Positions 27,160-36,376 of a DNA stretch of 64,000 nucleotides are shown in pieces (positions within the stretch are counted from its first letter, which is position 1; each line of letters opens with the position of its first letter). The DNA is from Thaumasiovibrio sp043421945 (GTDB lineage: Bacteria > Pseudomonadota > Gammaproteobacteria > Enterobacterales > Vibrionaceae): positions 12,464 to 76,463 of the forward strand of contig JBHOGO010000014.1 in NCBI GenBank assembly GCA_043421945.1, given 5' to 3'. Made by a program: the position numbers and the translations under genes. A model generated the notes under the pieces. It worked only from the letters and a program-made list of their open reading frames with translations, had not been told where the DNA came from and did no database searches.

Positions 27160-28453
27160 TTGCCTCTAAGTGCTCAATATAGGCACCGGCCATGATTTCT
27201 TGCATCCAAGCTTGTGCTTCTTCATTAAATTTACGGTTGAAGAGGATGCGATAGGCGCGGTTTTTAAACGCAGCATCAGTGCGATCAACGTTACGTCTTT
27301 CGATGACTTCAACAATGTGCCACCCATGGACAGTTTGGAATGGCTCGCTGATGAGGCCCACAGGAAGGTTTTCAACCATATCCTTGAACTCAGGCACATA
27401 AAGGTCAGGTGTCTGCCAGCCCAATTCACCGTTGTTTGCAGCAGAGCCTGGGTCTGCACTCATTTCAGCCGCAACGGTGGCAAAGTCTTTGTCGCCATTA
27501 ATGATGGCTTGACGTGCGTTAGCAAGTTGTCGTTCAGCACCATCATTACTGAGAATAACCGATGTTTTTACGAGTACGTGACGTGCGTTAACTTCCACAA
27601 CAGAGACAGTTTCAAGGCCTTCAACATCATCAATCTTTAGGATGTGGTAACCGACACCACTGCGGAAGGGACCAATGATGCTCCCTTTACCTTGACCATC
27701 AATTTGGTCAGCAAACACCGTTGGCATCTCTTCTTTTCGTTGCCATCCCCAACTACCACCTTGTAGAGCGCGAGCACCTTTAGAGTAGGTGATAGCCAAT
27801 TCAGCAAAGTCTGCTCCGGAGTTTAAACGCGAAACGAGTTGTTCTGCTTGGGTAAGAACGTCGTCACGTTGCTCTTTTGTTGCCCCATCAGGAAAGCGTA
27901 GCTGGATATCACTGAAATTATATTGGACGTTTGAGAGGGTTTCTTCGCTAATACGTTCTGCGAGAGATTCAACCTCCTGAGGGAGGATATTAATACGGCG
28001 ACGTACGAGCGCGTTACGCGCTTCCGCTGCCGTAATTTCACGGCGTACTTGTTCACGGAAATTGGTATAGCTTGTCCCTTCAGCTTCGACAGATTGGCGA
28101 AGCTCTGCCACACTCTGGTTGTTCTCAGCCGCAATGTCGCGAACGGCTTGATCGAGCATCGTATCATCAATGCGAATACCATAACGAGCAGCTTCTTGTA
28201 GCTGTAGGGTTTCGAGGATTTGCTGCTCCATGATTTGCTCTTTGAGCACGTCATGTGTTGGTAAACTTTGACCATTGCTGGCAGCAGTGCGCACAACATT
28301 GTCAAGCATCGTGTCGATGTCACTTTGCAGTATGACACCGTCGTTAACGATCGTCACAATGCGATCAAGTTCTTGTGGTGCGGCATGGACGGTGAGTGTC
28401 ATGCTGGCCATAACCAAACCGGTTAGGCAGTGCTTCCAATTGTTCATATACAT
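27146..28453 (-). CDS. surA: Periplasmic chaperone and peptidyl-prolyl isomerase SurA
   Basis: Chaperone for outer membrane proteins crossing the periplasm. 435 residues: signal peptide (about 1-24, ending VHAA), N-terminal chaperone domain with QELDRIVTIVNDGVILQSDID, two parvulin domains (about 180-280 and 290-390; second with ARHVLVKTS and GELGWQTPDLYVPEF), and a C-terminal helix. Lies 21 bases downstream of lptD, one of its main clients, in the usual order. Confidence 0.96.
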   Translation of the reverse strand: MYMNNWKHCLTGLVMASMTLTVHAAPQELDRIVTIVNDGVILQSDIDTMLDNVVRTAASNGQSLPTHDVLKEQIMEQQILETLQLQEAARYGIRIDDTMLDQAVRDIAAENNQSVAELRQSVEAEGTSYTNFREQVRREITAAEARNALVRRRINILPQEVESLAERISEETLSNVQYNFSDIQLRFPDGATKEQRDDVLTQAEQLVSRLNSGADFAELAITYSKGARALQGGSWGWQRKEEMPTVFADQIDGQGKGSIIGPFRSGVGYHILKIDDVEGLETVSVVEVNARHVLVKTSVILSNDGAERQLANARQAIINGDKDFATVAAEMSADPGSAANNGELGWQTPDLYVPEFKDMVENLPVGLISEPFQTVHGWHIVEVIERRNVDRTDAAFKNRAYRILFNRKFNEEAQAWMQEIMAGAYIEHLEANDDV

Positions 28454-28474
28454 CCTACTTCCGGGAAGGCTCCC

Positions 28475-30802
28475 TTAATTGTTCAAATAAAACGGGCGGC
28501 CGTAGCTTAAAGCATTACCACTCGCTTTTTTATATTCAAATCCGCTACGTCCACCAAGGCCCAATAATCGGAAAGATAAACTGATGTTTTTATCGTACTC
28601 AGGCTCTGCACTGATATTTTCACGGTATTTCAGGTATTCATTGTATCCGAATGAGACAGCCCAGCAGCAAGACTCATAGATTAATGCTAGTTGGCTCTCA
28701 GACATGATCGCTTCATTGGTGTCGTAGAAGACGTCTCCATAAGCGAACCAGCTATCAGTGAGGCGTAGACCGGCAGAAAACCCTGCTTGTGAGATACCTT
28801 CCTCAGTAAAGCTGCTGATATCGCTGTCTGGGAGGCTCTGCTGTAAATATGACTGCGAGATGTAGCGATAGTTCGCTTGGACGTAGTTTTCTCCGATGCG
28901 ATATTCGCCCGTTGAGTGTCCATACTGAACCTCTTGCTCACTGCCATCATATTGCAACCCAGCGCTAAAAAAGGTGCGATCATTATAGTTAAGCTCGGCT
29001 TCAAACGCTGAGGCGGAATAACTGACTTCATTGCCGGTATAGCCCGTGACATTGTTTAGATAAAAAATTTGTCCAAACGAGAAGGCAAAACGTTCACGGT
29101 ACTCCTCGTCAAAAAATCGTGTTGATGCGCCGATCGTGACTTGGTTTGCTGGGGCGATGTAGTCGACGCCACTATATTGTCTGTCTCGAAATAAACCGTG
29201 GTAATCGAGCTGTAATAGGCTGCTATCGTAACCCGTTTGTCCTGCATTGATCGGGTTATAGATCCCGGTCTGCTCGACCTCTTCAACGTAGAGGTACTGC
29301 ACTTGTGGTTCGAGAGTTTGTAAGTAGTTCTTACTGAAGAAGTCACTTTCACGCTCTAGTGTAACGCCTGATAAAATACGTAAGCTTGGTATAGTCCGCG
29401 AAGCGGTTTCACGCAGCCCAATCAGGTCGGTATTGAGGCTTTCGTCAAACTCCTGCTCATAGCGGGTATACATGAGCTTGGCCTCGGTTTCGAGTTTCCA
29501 CCATGATGATGCATAGGGGAAGTAGAGCGTTGGTTCAACATGAACACGGCTGGCTGATGGTTTGGTCTCGTCATCATTATCAAACTGACTAAACTGACCA
29601 TGCAGGGAGGCTTGCAACCCGAGAGGCAGCGCTATGTCATAGTAGTTAGCTGTAAACTGAGGCATCACGCGGTATAAACCATTGAGCCCATCAAGTGTTA
29701 ATGACTGGAAGTCTTTGACTAGAAGAGAGGCATCCCAGTTAACATCACGATACGCAACTGAGCCTGTTTGCAATAGGCTAGAGTCTTCACGGCTACCTAA
29801 GCTGGAACCAAGACCTTGTTCAAAATAGTCAAACTGGCTGACACGACTAAAGTTAGTGGATACTCGCCAATGGTCAGCATATGTTGCACTATGCGACCAG
29901 TTAAATGCCCACATAGAGCCCGCATCACGATTCTCTTTATCGCTATCGATGTACTCCCCGGTGAGCGATCCTTCGCCTAACGTATTGAGGTATCTAAACT
30001 GAGTGTGTGTCAGTAGACCTCGACGCTCCATATAGGTGGGCGTAAGTGTAAGGTCGTAATTAGGGGCGATGTTCCAGTAATACGGTGTGGTTATCTCAAG
30101 GCCATTTCGAGAGCCGTAACTGGCATTCGGGTACAGGAAACCAGATAAGCGTTGATCGCCAACAGGCAAGCGAATATAAGGAATGTACATGATCGGTACA
30201 TCTTTGACGGCAAATTTCGCACCGTAGAGGTCAGCGTATGGTTTGGCTTGGTCATACTCGATATTATCCGCAGAGAATGCCCAGCTGTTATCACTAAAGG
30301 GACAGGTGGTAAAGCTTGCCTCTTTTAGGCGCAGCTGAGTGGGACCTTCTTTCGCAATCAGCTCGGCCTCACCACGACCTAATTGGCAGGTTAAGTTATA
30401 GTCTGCCTGATACATGGTCGCTGTTTCATCGATGAGGTTAGCGTGTATACGATCTGCGTTAATAGAAAATTGCGGGTCTGATACCTTAACGTCGCCATAT
30501 GCTGTAACCACATTCTCCGGTTGACGAATAATGGCTTGGTCAGCTTGCATACGTCTCACACCTTGCGTGACAACGACATTACCTTGATAGGTTGCTTTGT
30601 TATCTTGGTGTGCTTCAGCGTAGTCAGCTTCAATGACCACCGGTAGTGTATTGAGGTCTTCAGGGGACTCGGCTTGCATACAAGTATTTTGCACTGCTTG
30701 ATTTTCATCGGCACGTTGCATACAGTCTTTCGCAAATGCGTGAGGACCAAATAGCGCCAAGGAGATCGCAGTTGCAATAACACTGCGGGAGGTCAAGGAC
30801 AT
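28475..30802 (-). CDS. lptD: LPS-assembly outer membrane protein LptD
   Basis: Outer membrane translocon that inserts lipopolysaccharide together with LptE. 775 residues: signal peptide to about 24, an OstA/LptA-like jellyroll (about 55-200, with VTQGVRRMQADQAIIRQPENVV), then a large beta barrel. Cysteines occur near the mature N-terminus (about 27 and 41), in the jellyroll (about 137 and 172) and as an adjacent pair late in the barrel (ESCCWAVSF), consistent with the nested disulfides needed for function in E. coli. First gene of the six-gene minus-strand run; divergent from djlA. Confidence 0.96.
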   Translation of the reverse strand: MSLTSRSVIATAISLALFGPHAFAKDCMQRADENQAVQNTCMQAESPEDLNTLPVVIEADYAEAHQDNKATYQGNVVVTQGVRRMQADQAIIRQPENVVTAYGDVKVSDPQFSINADRIHANLIDETATMYQADYNLTCQLGRGEAELIAKEGPTQLRLKEASFTTCPFSDNSWAFSADNIEYDQAKPYADLYGAKFAVKDVPIMYIPYIRLPVGDQRLSGFLYPNASYGSRNGLEITTPYYWNIAPNYDLTLTPTYMERRGLLTHTQFRYLNTLGEGSLTGEYIDSDKENRDAGSMWAFNWSHSATYADHWRVSTNFSRVSQFDYFEQGLGSSLGSREDSSLLQTGSVAYRDVNWDASLLVKDFQSLTLDGLNGLYRVMPQFTANYYDIALPLGLQASLHGQFSQFDNDDETKPSASRVHVEPTLYFPYASSWWKLETEAKLMYTRYEQEFDESLNTDLIGLRETASRTIPSLRILSGVTLERESDFFSKNYLQTLEPQVQYLYVEEVEQTGIYNPINAGQTGYDSSLLQLDYHGLFRDRQYSGVDYIAPANQVTIGASTRFFDEEYRERFAFSFGQIFYLNNVTGYTGNEVSYSASAFEAELNYNDRTFFSAGLQYDGSEQEVQYGHSTGEYRIGENYVQANYRYISQSYLQQSLPDSDISSFTEEGISQAGFSAGLRLTDSWFAYGDVFYDTNEAIMSESQLALIYESCCWAVSFGYNEYLKYRENISAEPEYDKNISLSFRLLGLGGRSGFEYKKASGNALSYGRPFYLNN

Positions 30803-30958
30803 TTAATTTAACTTTCCTGTAGTTTATGCTGTGCACTGCAGAGGCACAGCGACCGCTTTCCTGAACAATGGATGTTATCATAATCGATAATGAATCTCGC
30901 GGCATCCTTATGCATTAAATCAGCCTGATAAAAATGAACAGAGTGATGAGTAATATCT

Positions 30959-31795
30959 ATGGGTAAATTGATTGGTGCGTTTTTTGGCACTGTGTTAGGT
31001 GGTTTTCCGGGCTTCCTTATCGGCCTATATCTAGGGCATAAATTCGATAACGCTAGGCGCAGAGTGTACTTTGGCGGCGGCATGGGAGGCTTTGGAGCTC
31101 GTACGGCGAACCAGCAAGCTAAGCAGGCTGCATTTTTCCGCAATGCCTTTGCGGTAATGGGCCATGTTGCGAAAGCAAAAGGGCATGTGACCGAGCAAGA
31201 AATTCGTGTTGCGACACTCTTTATGGATCGAATGGGTCTACGTGATGAAGCTCGTCGTCAAGCGCAAGCAGCATTCCGCGAAGGAAAAGAGAGTGGCTTC
31301 CCGCTGGACGATATCCTCAGTGAAGTACGCCAAGATTGTGGCGGTCGAGCGGACTTACTGCAATTCTTCCTTGAGTTACAAATCCAGTCTGCTTATGCGG
31401 ACGGTAGTTTGCACAGCGCAGAAAAAGAGATTTTATATCGAGTTGCCGCGACGCTTGGTTTTTCTGCTCGACAGTTGGAGCAACGCCTGTCGATGCAAGA
31501 AGCCGCTTTTCGTTTCCAGCAAGGTGGTTTCAATCAACAATATTCTCATGGCAGCGCCCACCAAGCGCCACCGAGCCGTGATCAATTAGAAGATGCCTAT
31601 AAGTTGCTTGGTATTGATGAATCAGCAACAGCTCAAGAGCTAAAGCGTGCTTATCGTAAGCAAATGAATGAGCATCACCCTGATAAGCTGGTAGCAAAAG
31701 GGTTACCACCTGAGATGATGGAAGTCGCGAAGCAAAAAGCGCAAGAAATTCAGGCGGCATACGATTTGATAAAGAGAGAGCGCGGAACGAAATAA
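30959..31795 (+). CDS. djlA: Membrane-anchored DnaJ-like co-chaperone DjlA
   Basis: Type III membrane J-protein that stimulates DnaK. 278 residues: a Gly-rich N-terminal membrane helix (about 3-27), a TerB-like helical domain (about 55-185), and a C-terminal J domain (about 213-278) with the essential HPD in MNEHHPDKLV. Gly-rich dimerisation helix is as in E. coli. Divergent from lptD. Confidence 0.95.
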   Translation: MGKLIGAFFGTVLGGFPGFLIGLYLGHKFDNARRRVYFGGGMGGFGARTANQQAKQAAFFRNAFAVMGHVAKAKGHVTEQEIRVATLFMDRMGLRDEARRQAQAAFREGKESGFPLDDILSEVRQDCGGRADLLQFFLELQIQSAYADGSLHSAEKEILYRVAATLGFSARQLEQRLSMQEAAFRFQQGGFNQQYSHGSAHQAPPSRDQLEDAYKLLGIDESATAQELKRAYRKQMNEHHPDKLVAKGLPPEMMEVAKQKAQEIQAAYDLIKRERGTK

Positions 31796-31835
31796 CGCGT
31801 GATAACGGAAAATTTATCCGTTGGTCAGCAAGAGG

Positions 31836-31868
31836 CGGGAAGGTAACCATGTTGCCTTCCCGTTTTTG
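31836..31868. terminator. Terminator after djlA
   Basis: A 12-bp stem with one wobble (31836-31847 with 31851-31862), loop CAT, followed by TTTTTG. It may also stop the convergent dehydrogenase gene. Confidence 0.8.
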
Positions 31869-31875
31869 TTTATAT

Positions 31876-32835
31876 CTAGCTGACAATGTTTTGTGGCTTT
31901 CCTTCGATAAAACGATTGATGTTCTCAATGAGTTGATTGCTGAGTGTCGTGATTGCGGTGTCACTGCCCCATGCGACATGTGGGGTGAGGAGTAACTGTG
32001 GTAAATCTGCATTTGCGAGCAGTGGATTTTCTTGTGTTGCTGGCTCTTCAGTAAAAACGTCAACTCCAGCCCCCGCGATAGTGCCTGACTTAAGTGCGTT
32101 GATTAATGCGACTTCATCAACTAATCCGCCCCGTCCAGTGTTAATCAAAATCGCGTGGTTAGGCATCCTTTCGAACTCCGGTCGGTTAATCAACCCTACT
32201 GTATGCTCTGAAAGAGGGCAGTGAAGTGAGATGACATCTGACTGTGCTAATACGTCTTCAAACGGCAAGTAGCCTTCTCGGCATGATCCTGCACCTTTAT
32301 GTTCTGCAAAGATCACTTTCATTCCGACAGCGCGAGCGAGTGCTGCGACAGCTTGGCCCAAGTTTCCTCGTCCGATAATCCCCATGGTTGTTCCTGCAAT
32401 GTTGCCAATAGGGTGGGTAAAAAAGCAGAATTGATTTTGTTTTTGCCACTCTCCTCGCTGGATGTCTTGATGGTACCCAACCAGGTTTCGTCTTAGGGTA
32501 AATACCATCCCTAGCACATGCTCAGAGACAGATTGAGCCGCGTAGCCTTGAATATTACACACGCTAATGCCTAGGCGCTTACAAGCCACTAAGTCGACAT
32601 TATTAGTCCCTGTCGCACCAATGGCAACGAGCTTTAGATTGGGGAGTTGAGCGAGTGTATCGGCTGTCAGAATGACCTTGTTCGTGATGATGATATCTGC
32701 GTCTTTTACGCGTTCGAGAATCTCTTCCGTTGAGGTCGTCTCGTAGCTTTGCCATTGGTGTGGAAAGCTTGGTGCCGGAATGGGGATGTGCTTCGGGATA
32801 GTGGCAGCATCGAGAAATACGATTTGATGGGTCAT
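31876..32835 (-). CDS. D-isomer-specific 2-hydroxyacid dehydrogenase
   Basis: NAD-linked dehydrogenase interconverting a 2-oxoacid and a D-2-hydroxyacid; likely glyoxylate/hydroxypyruvate class, but substrate is not determinable. The frame opens at 32922, but the ATG at 32835 (AGGTC before it) gives 319 residues starting MTHQIVFLDAATIP, the usual length. Rossmann motif GIIGRGNLGQAVA (about 150-162); catalytic Arg in INTGRGGLVDE, Glu in DVFTEEP and His in LTPHVAWGS form the family triad. It replaces the genes found between djlA and rapA in E. coli. Confidence 0.9.
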   Translation of the reverse strand: MTHQIVFLDAATIPKHIPIPAPSFPHQWQSYETTSTEEILERVKDADIIITNKVILTADTLAQLPNLKLVAIGATGTNNVDLVACKRLGISVCNIQGYAAQSVSEHVLGMVFTLRRNLVGYHQDIQRGEWQKQNQFCFFTHPIGNIAGTTMGIIGRGNLGQAVAALARAVGMKVIFAEHKGAGSCREGYLPFEDVLAQSDVISLHCPLSEHTVGLINRPEFERMPNHAILINTGRGGLVDEVALINALKSGTIAGAGVDVFTEEPATQENPLLANADLPQLLLTPHVAWGSDTAITTLSNQLIENINRFIEGKPQNIVS

Positions 32836-32962
32836 GCGTGACCTACAGTTAGTTTTAGGTGTATCGAAAACATAAGTCATATCCATAATGTGATGCAATC
32901 TTAACTTGGGATGATGGCGCATATCAGCGCATCATTATCGCTAAAGTGTGGGCTTTGTTTGA

Positions 32963-32994
32963 ATAAAAAAATGGCGCTCAATTTGAGCGCCATT
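32963..32994 (-). terminator. Terminator after rapA
   Basis: A perfect 12-bp inverted repeat (32970-32981 with 32983-32994) running into seven T's on the minus strand, 63 bases after the rapA stop. Confidence 0.88.
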
Positions 32995-33057
32995 AGTACT
33001 GATAAGTGGAGAGTCAGTGACACGTTACGCTCTCGAACACTTGTCCTTAAACGAAAA

Positions 33058-35976
33058 TCAGTTGTGGCTGACAACGATAAGACGAAGTGAGTCGAGTTGT
33101 ACTTGCGCACTATTGATATAACCACGCAGCTCTTTAATCTGCTCTTCAAGCAACTCTAGTTCGTCATCACGAATATTCGGATTGACGGCTTTTAGTGCTT
33201 GGAGGCGGTTGAGCTCTTCGCTCAGAGCTTGTTCCATCTCTTGTGTTGCTTGCTGCTTTGTCTCAACCAGCGAGCTCTCAATCTCTTTATCACCTACCGC
33301 AATTAAGCTATGGATCTCTTTTTGAACTGAGTTGACTAGCTTGCTACCTAAGTGACGGTTCACAGGGCTTAACTGACGGTTGAAGCCTTCAAACTCAACC
33401 TTGTCGGAGAGGTTTCCACCTTTACCATCGAGCAAGATACGTACTGGTTTTTGTGGCAAGAATCGACCAATACCAGATTGCTTCGGAGCTTGTGCTTCGA
33501 TGGTATAAATCAACTCTAGCAGTAGCGTACCCGCTGGCAGCGCTTTGTTTTTCAGCAAAGAAACCGCTGTTGTTCCAACCCCTTCACTGAGAAGAAGATC
33601 AATACCACCTTGGATCATCGGGTGCTCCCAGCTGATAAAGTGCATATCTTCTCTTGATAGCGCTGTCTCACGATCGAAGGTGATCGTACAGCCTTCATAA
33701 GGCAGGCCTGGGTAGCTTGGGACCATCATATGTTCTGATGGTGTCACGATCATCGCATTGTCGCCATTATCGTCTTGATTCAAGCCGATAGTATCGAACA
33801 GTCCAAGTGCGAAAGTGACGAGTTCAGTATCACCATCAAGATCAGCAATGCGTTGAGCAAGTGCTTGTGCTTCGTCACCACCGTTGGAGTGCATCTCTAA
33901 CAAACGGTCACGCCCCTGATCGAGCTTGGCTTTCAGCGTATTGTGCATTTCGGCACTGTGCTCAATCATCGTCTCTAAGGCTTCAGCATCGCTACCGCCT
34001 TTACCAAGTAAGGTAATAAGTTCTTCTTTAATCGAGTCGTAAACAGCGCGGCCTGTTGGGCAAGTCTCTTCGAAAGCGTTGAGGCCTTCGTTATACCAGC
34101 GTGCCAATAGGGCTTGAGAGGTGCCTTCAAGGTGCGGCACGTGAATCTCGATATCACGGTTTTGGCCGATACGGTCTAAGCGACCAATACGTTGTTCAAG
34201 CAAATCTGGGTTGATCGGCAAGTCGAACATCACCAGCTGGTTAGCAAACTGGAAGTTACGACCTTCTGAGCCAATCTCACTACAAAGTAAGACTTGTGCA
34301 CCATCTTCTTCTTGGGCGAAGTAGGCTGCGGCCTTATCGCGCTCGATAATTGACATCCCCTCATGGAATACGGTCGCACGAATACCTTCGCGCTCGCGTA
34401 ATGCTTGCTCAAGAGTTAATGCTGTTTGCGCACGAGAACAGATCACCAATACTTTTTCTTGGCGTTGACTCATCAAGTGGTTTAGTAGCCAGTCAACACG
34501 TGGGTCGAAGTTCCACCACGTTGCGTTCTCACCTTCAAACTGTTGATAAATATCCTCAGGGTATAGCATTTGTATCGCTTTTTCTTCAGGCGAACCTGAA
34601 ACACCCATCATTCCAGCTACCTTCATTGCCGTCTGGTATTGGCTTGGAATAGTCAGTGGATAAAGGTTTAAATGACGATTAGGGAAACCTTTGACGCCTC
34701 CGCGGGTGTTACGGAATAAGACACGTCCAGTACCATGGCGATCCATTAAGTGTTCGACAAGTTCTTGGCGAGTCTGAGCGCGTTCTGTTTCATCGACATC
34801 ATCGGCTTCAATGATACGAAGTAGGGGCTCGACATCTTGTTCTGACAGAAGCTCACCAATGGCATTCTTCTCATCATTGTTTAGCTTATTGCCAGACATT
34901 AGGCTTGCAACGGCATCAGCGACCGGTGCGTATTGGCGCTCTTCTTCAACAAAGGTCTCGAATTCAAAGAAGCGGTCAGGGTCAAGAAGACGCAAACGAG
35001 CAAAGTGGCTTTCACGCCCCAGCTGCTCAGGTGTTGCCGTTAATAGCAGTACGCCAGGCGTTTTGTCTGCCAGTGCTTCAACAACTTGGTACTGACGGCT
35101 TGGTTTATCTTCGCTCCACTCAAGGTGATGGGCTTCATCGACAACAAGTAGGTCCCAATCAGCATCGACGACTTGCTCGAAGCGACGACGACTCTTACGT
35201 AGGAAGTCGAGGGAGCAAAGTACATATTGTGCGGTATCGAACGGGTTGTGTGCGTCTGCGAATGATTCGACACAGCGCTCTTCATCGAAGATAGAGAAAT
35301 GCAGGTTGAAACGGCGCATCATTTCGACCAGCCATTGATGTTGCAATGTTTCTGGTACCACAATCAGAACGCGCTGAGCGCGTCCAGAGAGAACCTGCTG
35401 GTGGATGATCATACCGGCTTCGATGGTTTTACCTAGACCTACTTCATCGGCAAGTAAAACGCGAGGCGCGTATCGGCGACCGACTTCATGGGCAATGTAC
35501 AGCTGATGCGGGATAAGACCTGCTCGCATTCCGCATAAACCACGCAGCGGTGTACGGTGTTGGTTATATTGGTTTTTCAGTGCGCGGAAACGTAAAGAGA
35601 AGCGGTCCATTCGGTCAATTTGACCCGCGAACAACTTATCTTGTGGTTTATTAAAACGGATGTGGTGGCTTAGCATCACTTCACGTAAGACGACATCCGT
35701 TTCTTCTGTGTCGGTGCGAGTACCGACGTAGGTGTAGACACCTTGTTGTTCCTTTACTTCTTCCACTCGAAGCGACCAGCCTTCGTGGCTATCGATAACG
35801 TCGCCTACGTTAAACATAACGCGAGTAACAGGGGCATCAGCTCGGGAGTAAAGACGGTTCTCTTCACTGGCCGGAAACATGAGAGTGACAGTACGAGCAT
35901 CGACCGCAACGACAGTGCCTAGACCTAAGTCGTGCTCAGTATCGCTTATCCAACGTTGTCCCAAAGTAAATGGCAT
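33058..35976 (-). CDS. rapA: RNA polymerase-associated ATPase RapA
   Basis: Swi2/Snf2-type ATPase that binds core RNA polymerase and helps recycle it. 972 residues: two N-terminal Tudor-like domains (about 1-110), helicase core with Walker A LADEVGLGKTIEAG (about 175-188) and DEAH at about 280, second RecA lobe with IGSEGRNFQFANQLVMFDLP and QRIGRLDRIGQ, and a C-terminal spacer/helical part. Length is close to 968 in E. coli. An AGGGAG-like site is weakly visible; AAGGTGTACTCCCT precedes the ATG. Divergent from the PhoH gene across 400 bases. Confidence 0.97.
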   Translation of the reverse strand: MPFTLGQRWISDTEHDLGLGTVVAVDARTVTLMFPASEENRLYSRADAPVTRVMFNVGDVIDSHEGWSLRVEEVKEQQGVYTYVGTRTDTEETDVVLREVMLSHHIRFNKPQDKLFAGQIDRMDRFSLRFRALKNQYNQHRTPLRGLCGMRAGLIPHQLYIAHEVGRRYAPRVLLADEVGLGKTIEAGMIIHQQVLSGRAQRVLIVVPETLQHQWLVEMMRRFNLHFSIFDEERCVESFADAHNPFDTAQYVLCSLDFLRKSRRRFEQVVDADWDLLVVDEAHHLEWSEDKPSRQYQVVEALADKTPGVLLLTATPEQLGRESHFARLRLLDPDRFFEFETFVEEERQYAPVADAVASLMSGNKLNNDEKNAIGELLSEQDVEPLLRIIEADDVDETERAQTRQELVEHLMDRHGTGRVLFRNTRGGVKGFPNRHLNLYPLTIPSQYQTAMKVAGMMGVSGSPEEKAIQMLYPEDIYQQFEGENATWWNFDPRVDWLLNHLMSQRQEKVLVICSRAQTALTLEQALREREGIRATVFHEGMSIIERDKAAAYFAQEEDGAQVLLCSEIGSEGRNFQFANQLVMFDLPINPDLLEQRIGRLDRIGQNRDIEIHVPHLEGTSQALLARWYNEGLNAFEETCPTGRAVYDSIKEELITLLGKGGSDAEALETMIEHSAEMHNTLKAKLDQGRDRLLEMHSNGGDEAQALAQRIADLDGDTELVTFALGLFDTIGLNQDDNGDNAMIVTPSEHMMVPSYPGLPYEGCTITFDRETALSREDMHFISWEHPMIQGGIDLLLSEGVGTTAVSLLKNKALPAGTLLLELIYTIEAQAPKQSGIGRFLPQKPVRILLDGKGGNLSDKVEFEGFNRQLSPVNRHLGSKLVNSVQKEIHSLIAVGDKEIESSLVETKQQATQEMEQALSEELNRLQALKAVNPNIRDDELELLEEQIKELRGYINSAQVQLDSLRLIVVSHN

Positions 35977-36376
35977 AGGGAGTACACCTTCTTATCATTG
36001 TATGTAAAGCTTGAAACGGGGATTTTTGAACACGCTATTCATCACAGCAGTGAACGTCTGTAATTGTAGACGTTTTGTCCAAAACAAAAGGGGGCTAATG
36101 GTACTGCATGATGTGATTGACGTCACGGTGAATTGACGGTTTTTATTTAGCGGAAGTGTCTGTGACGTTTTTTTTGGTGACGACCATTTAAACGGCATAA
36201 AAACGTCACATTCCTGTCAATTTAGCCTGCTTCTATGAAGGTTGCGAGGTGTTTGAATGGATTTATCTATATACCTCTCAATAGCTGAATAAAATCTCAC
36301 TACATACTATGCGTGAATTAAACTAAATAGCGTGGTGAGACAAACTGAGTAGCCTTACACCGCCAAGGAGGTGCCT
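35977..36376. promoter_or_regulatory. rapA-phoH divergent regulatory region
   Basis: 400 bases without a gene. It holds a 7-bp hairpin (AACGTCT/AGACGTT, about 36048-36072), four direct TGACG motifs (36118, 36134, 36163, 36178), and a Pho-box-like pair before phoH described separately. Confidence 0.6.
36203..36224 (+). promoter_or_regulatory. Candidate Pho box upstream of the PIN-PhoH gene
   Basis: ACGTCACATTC followed directly by CTGTCAATTTA: two GTCA-centred half-sites exactly 11 bases apart, the spacing of PhoB half-sites (consensus CTGTCAT plus 4 AT-rich bases). A TTCTAT/TATGAA -10-like element follows at 36231-36239. By eye only. Confidence 0.5.
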
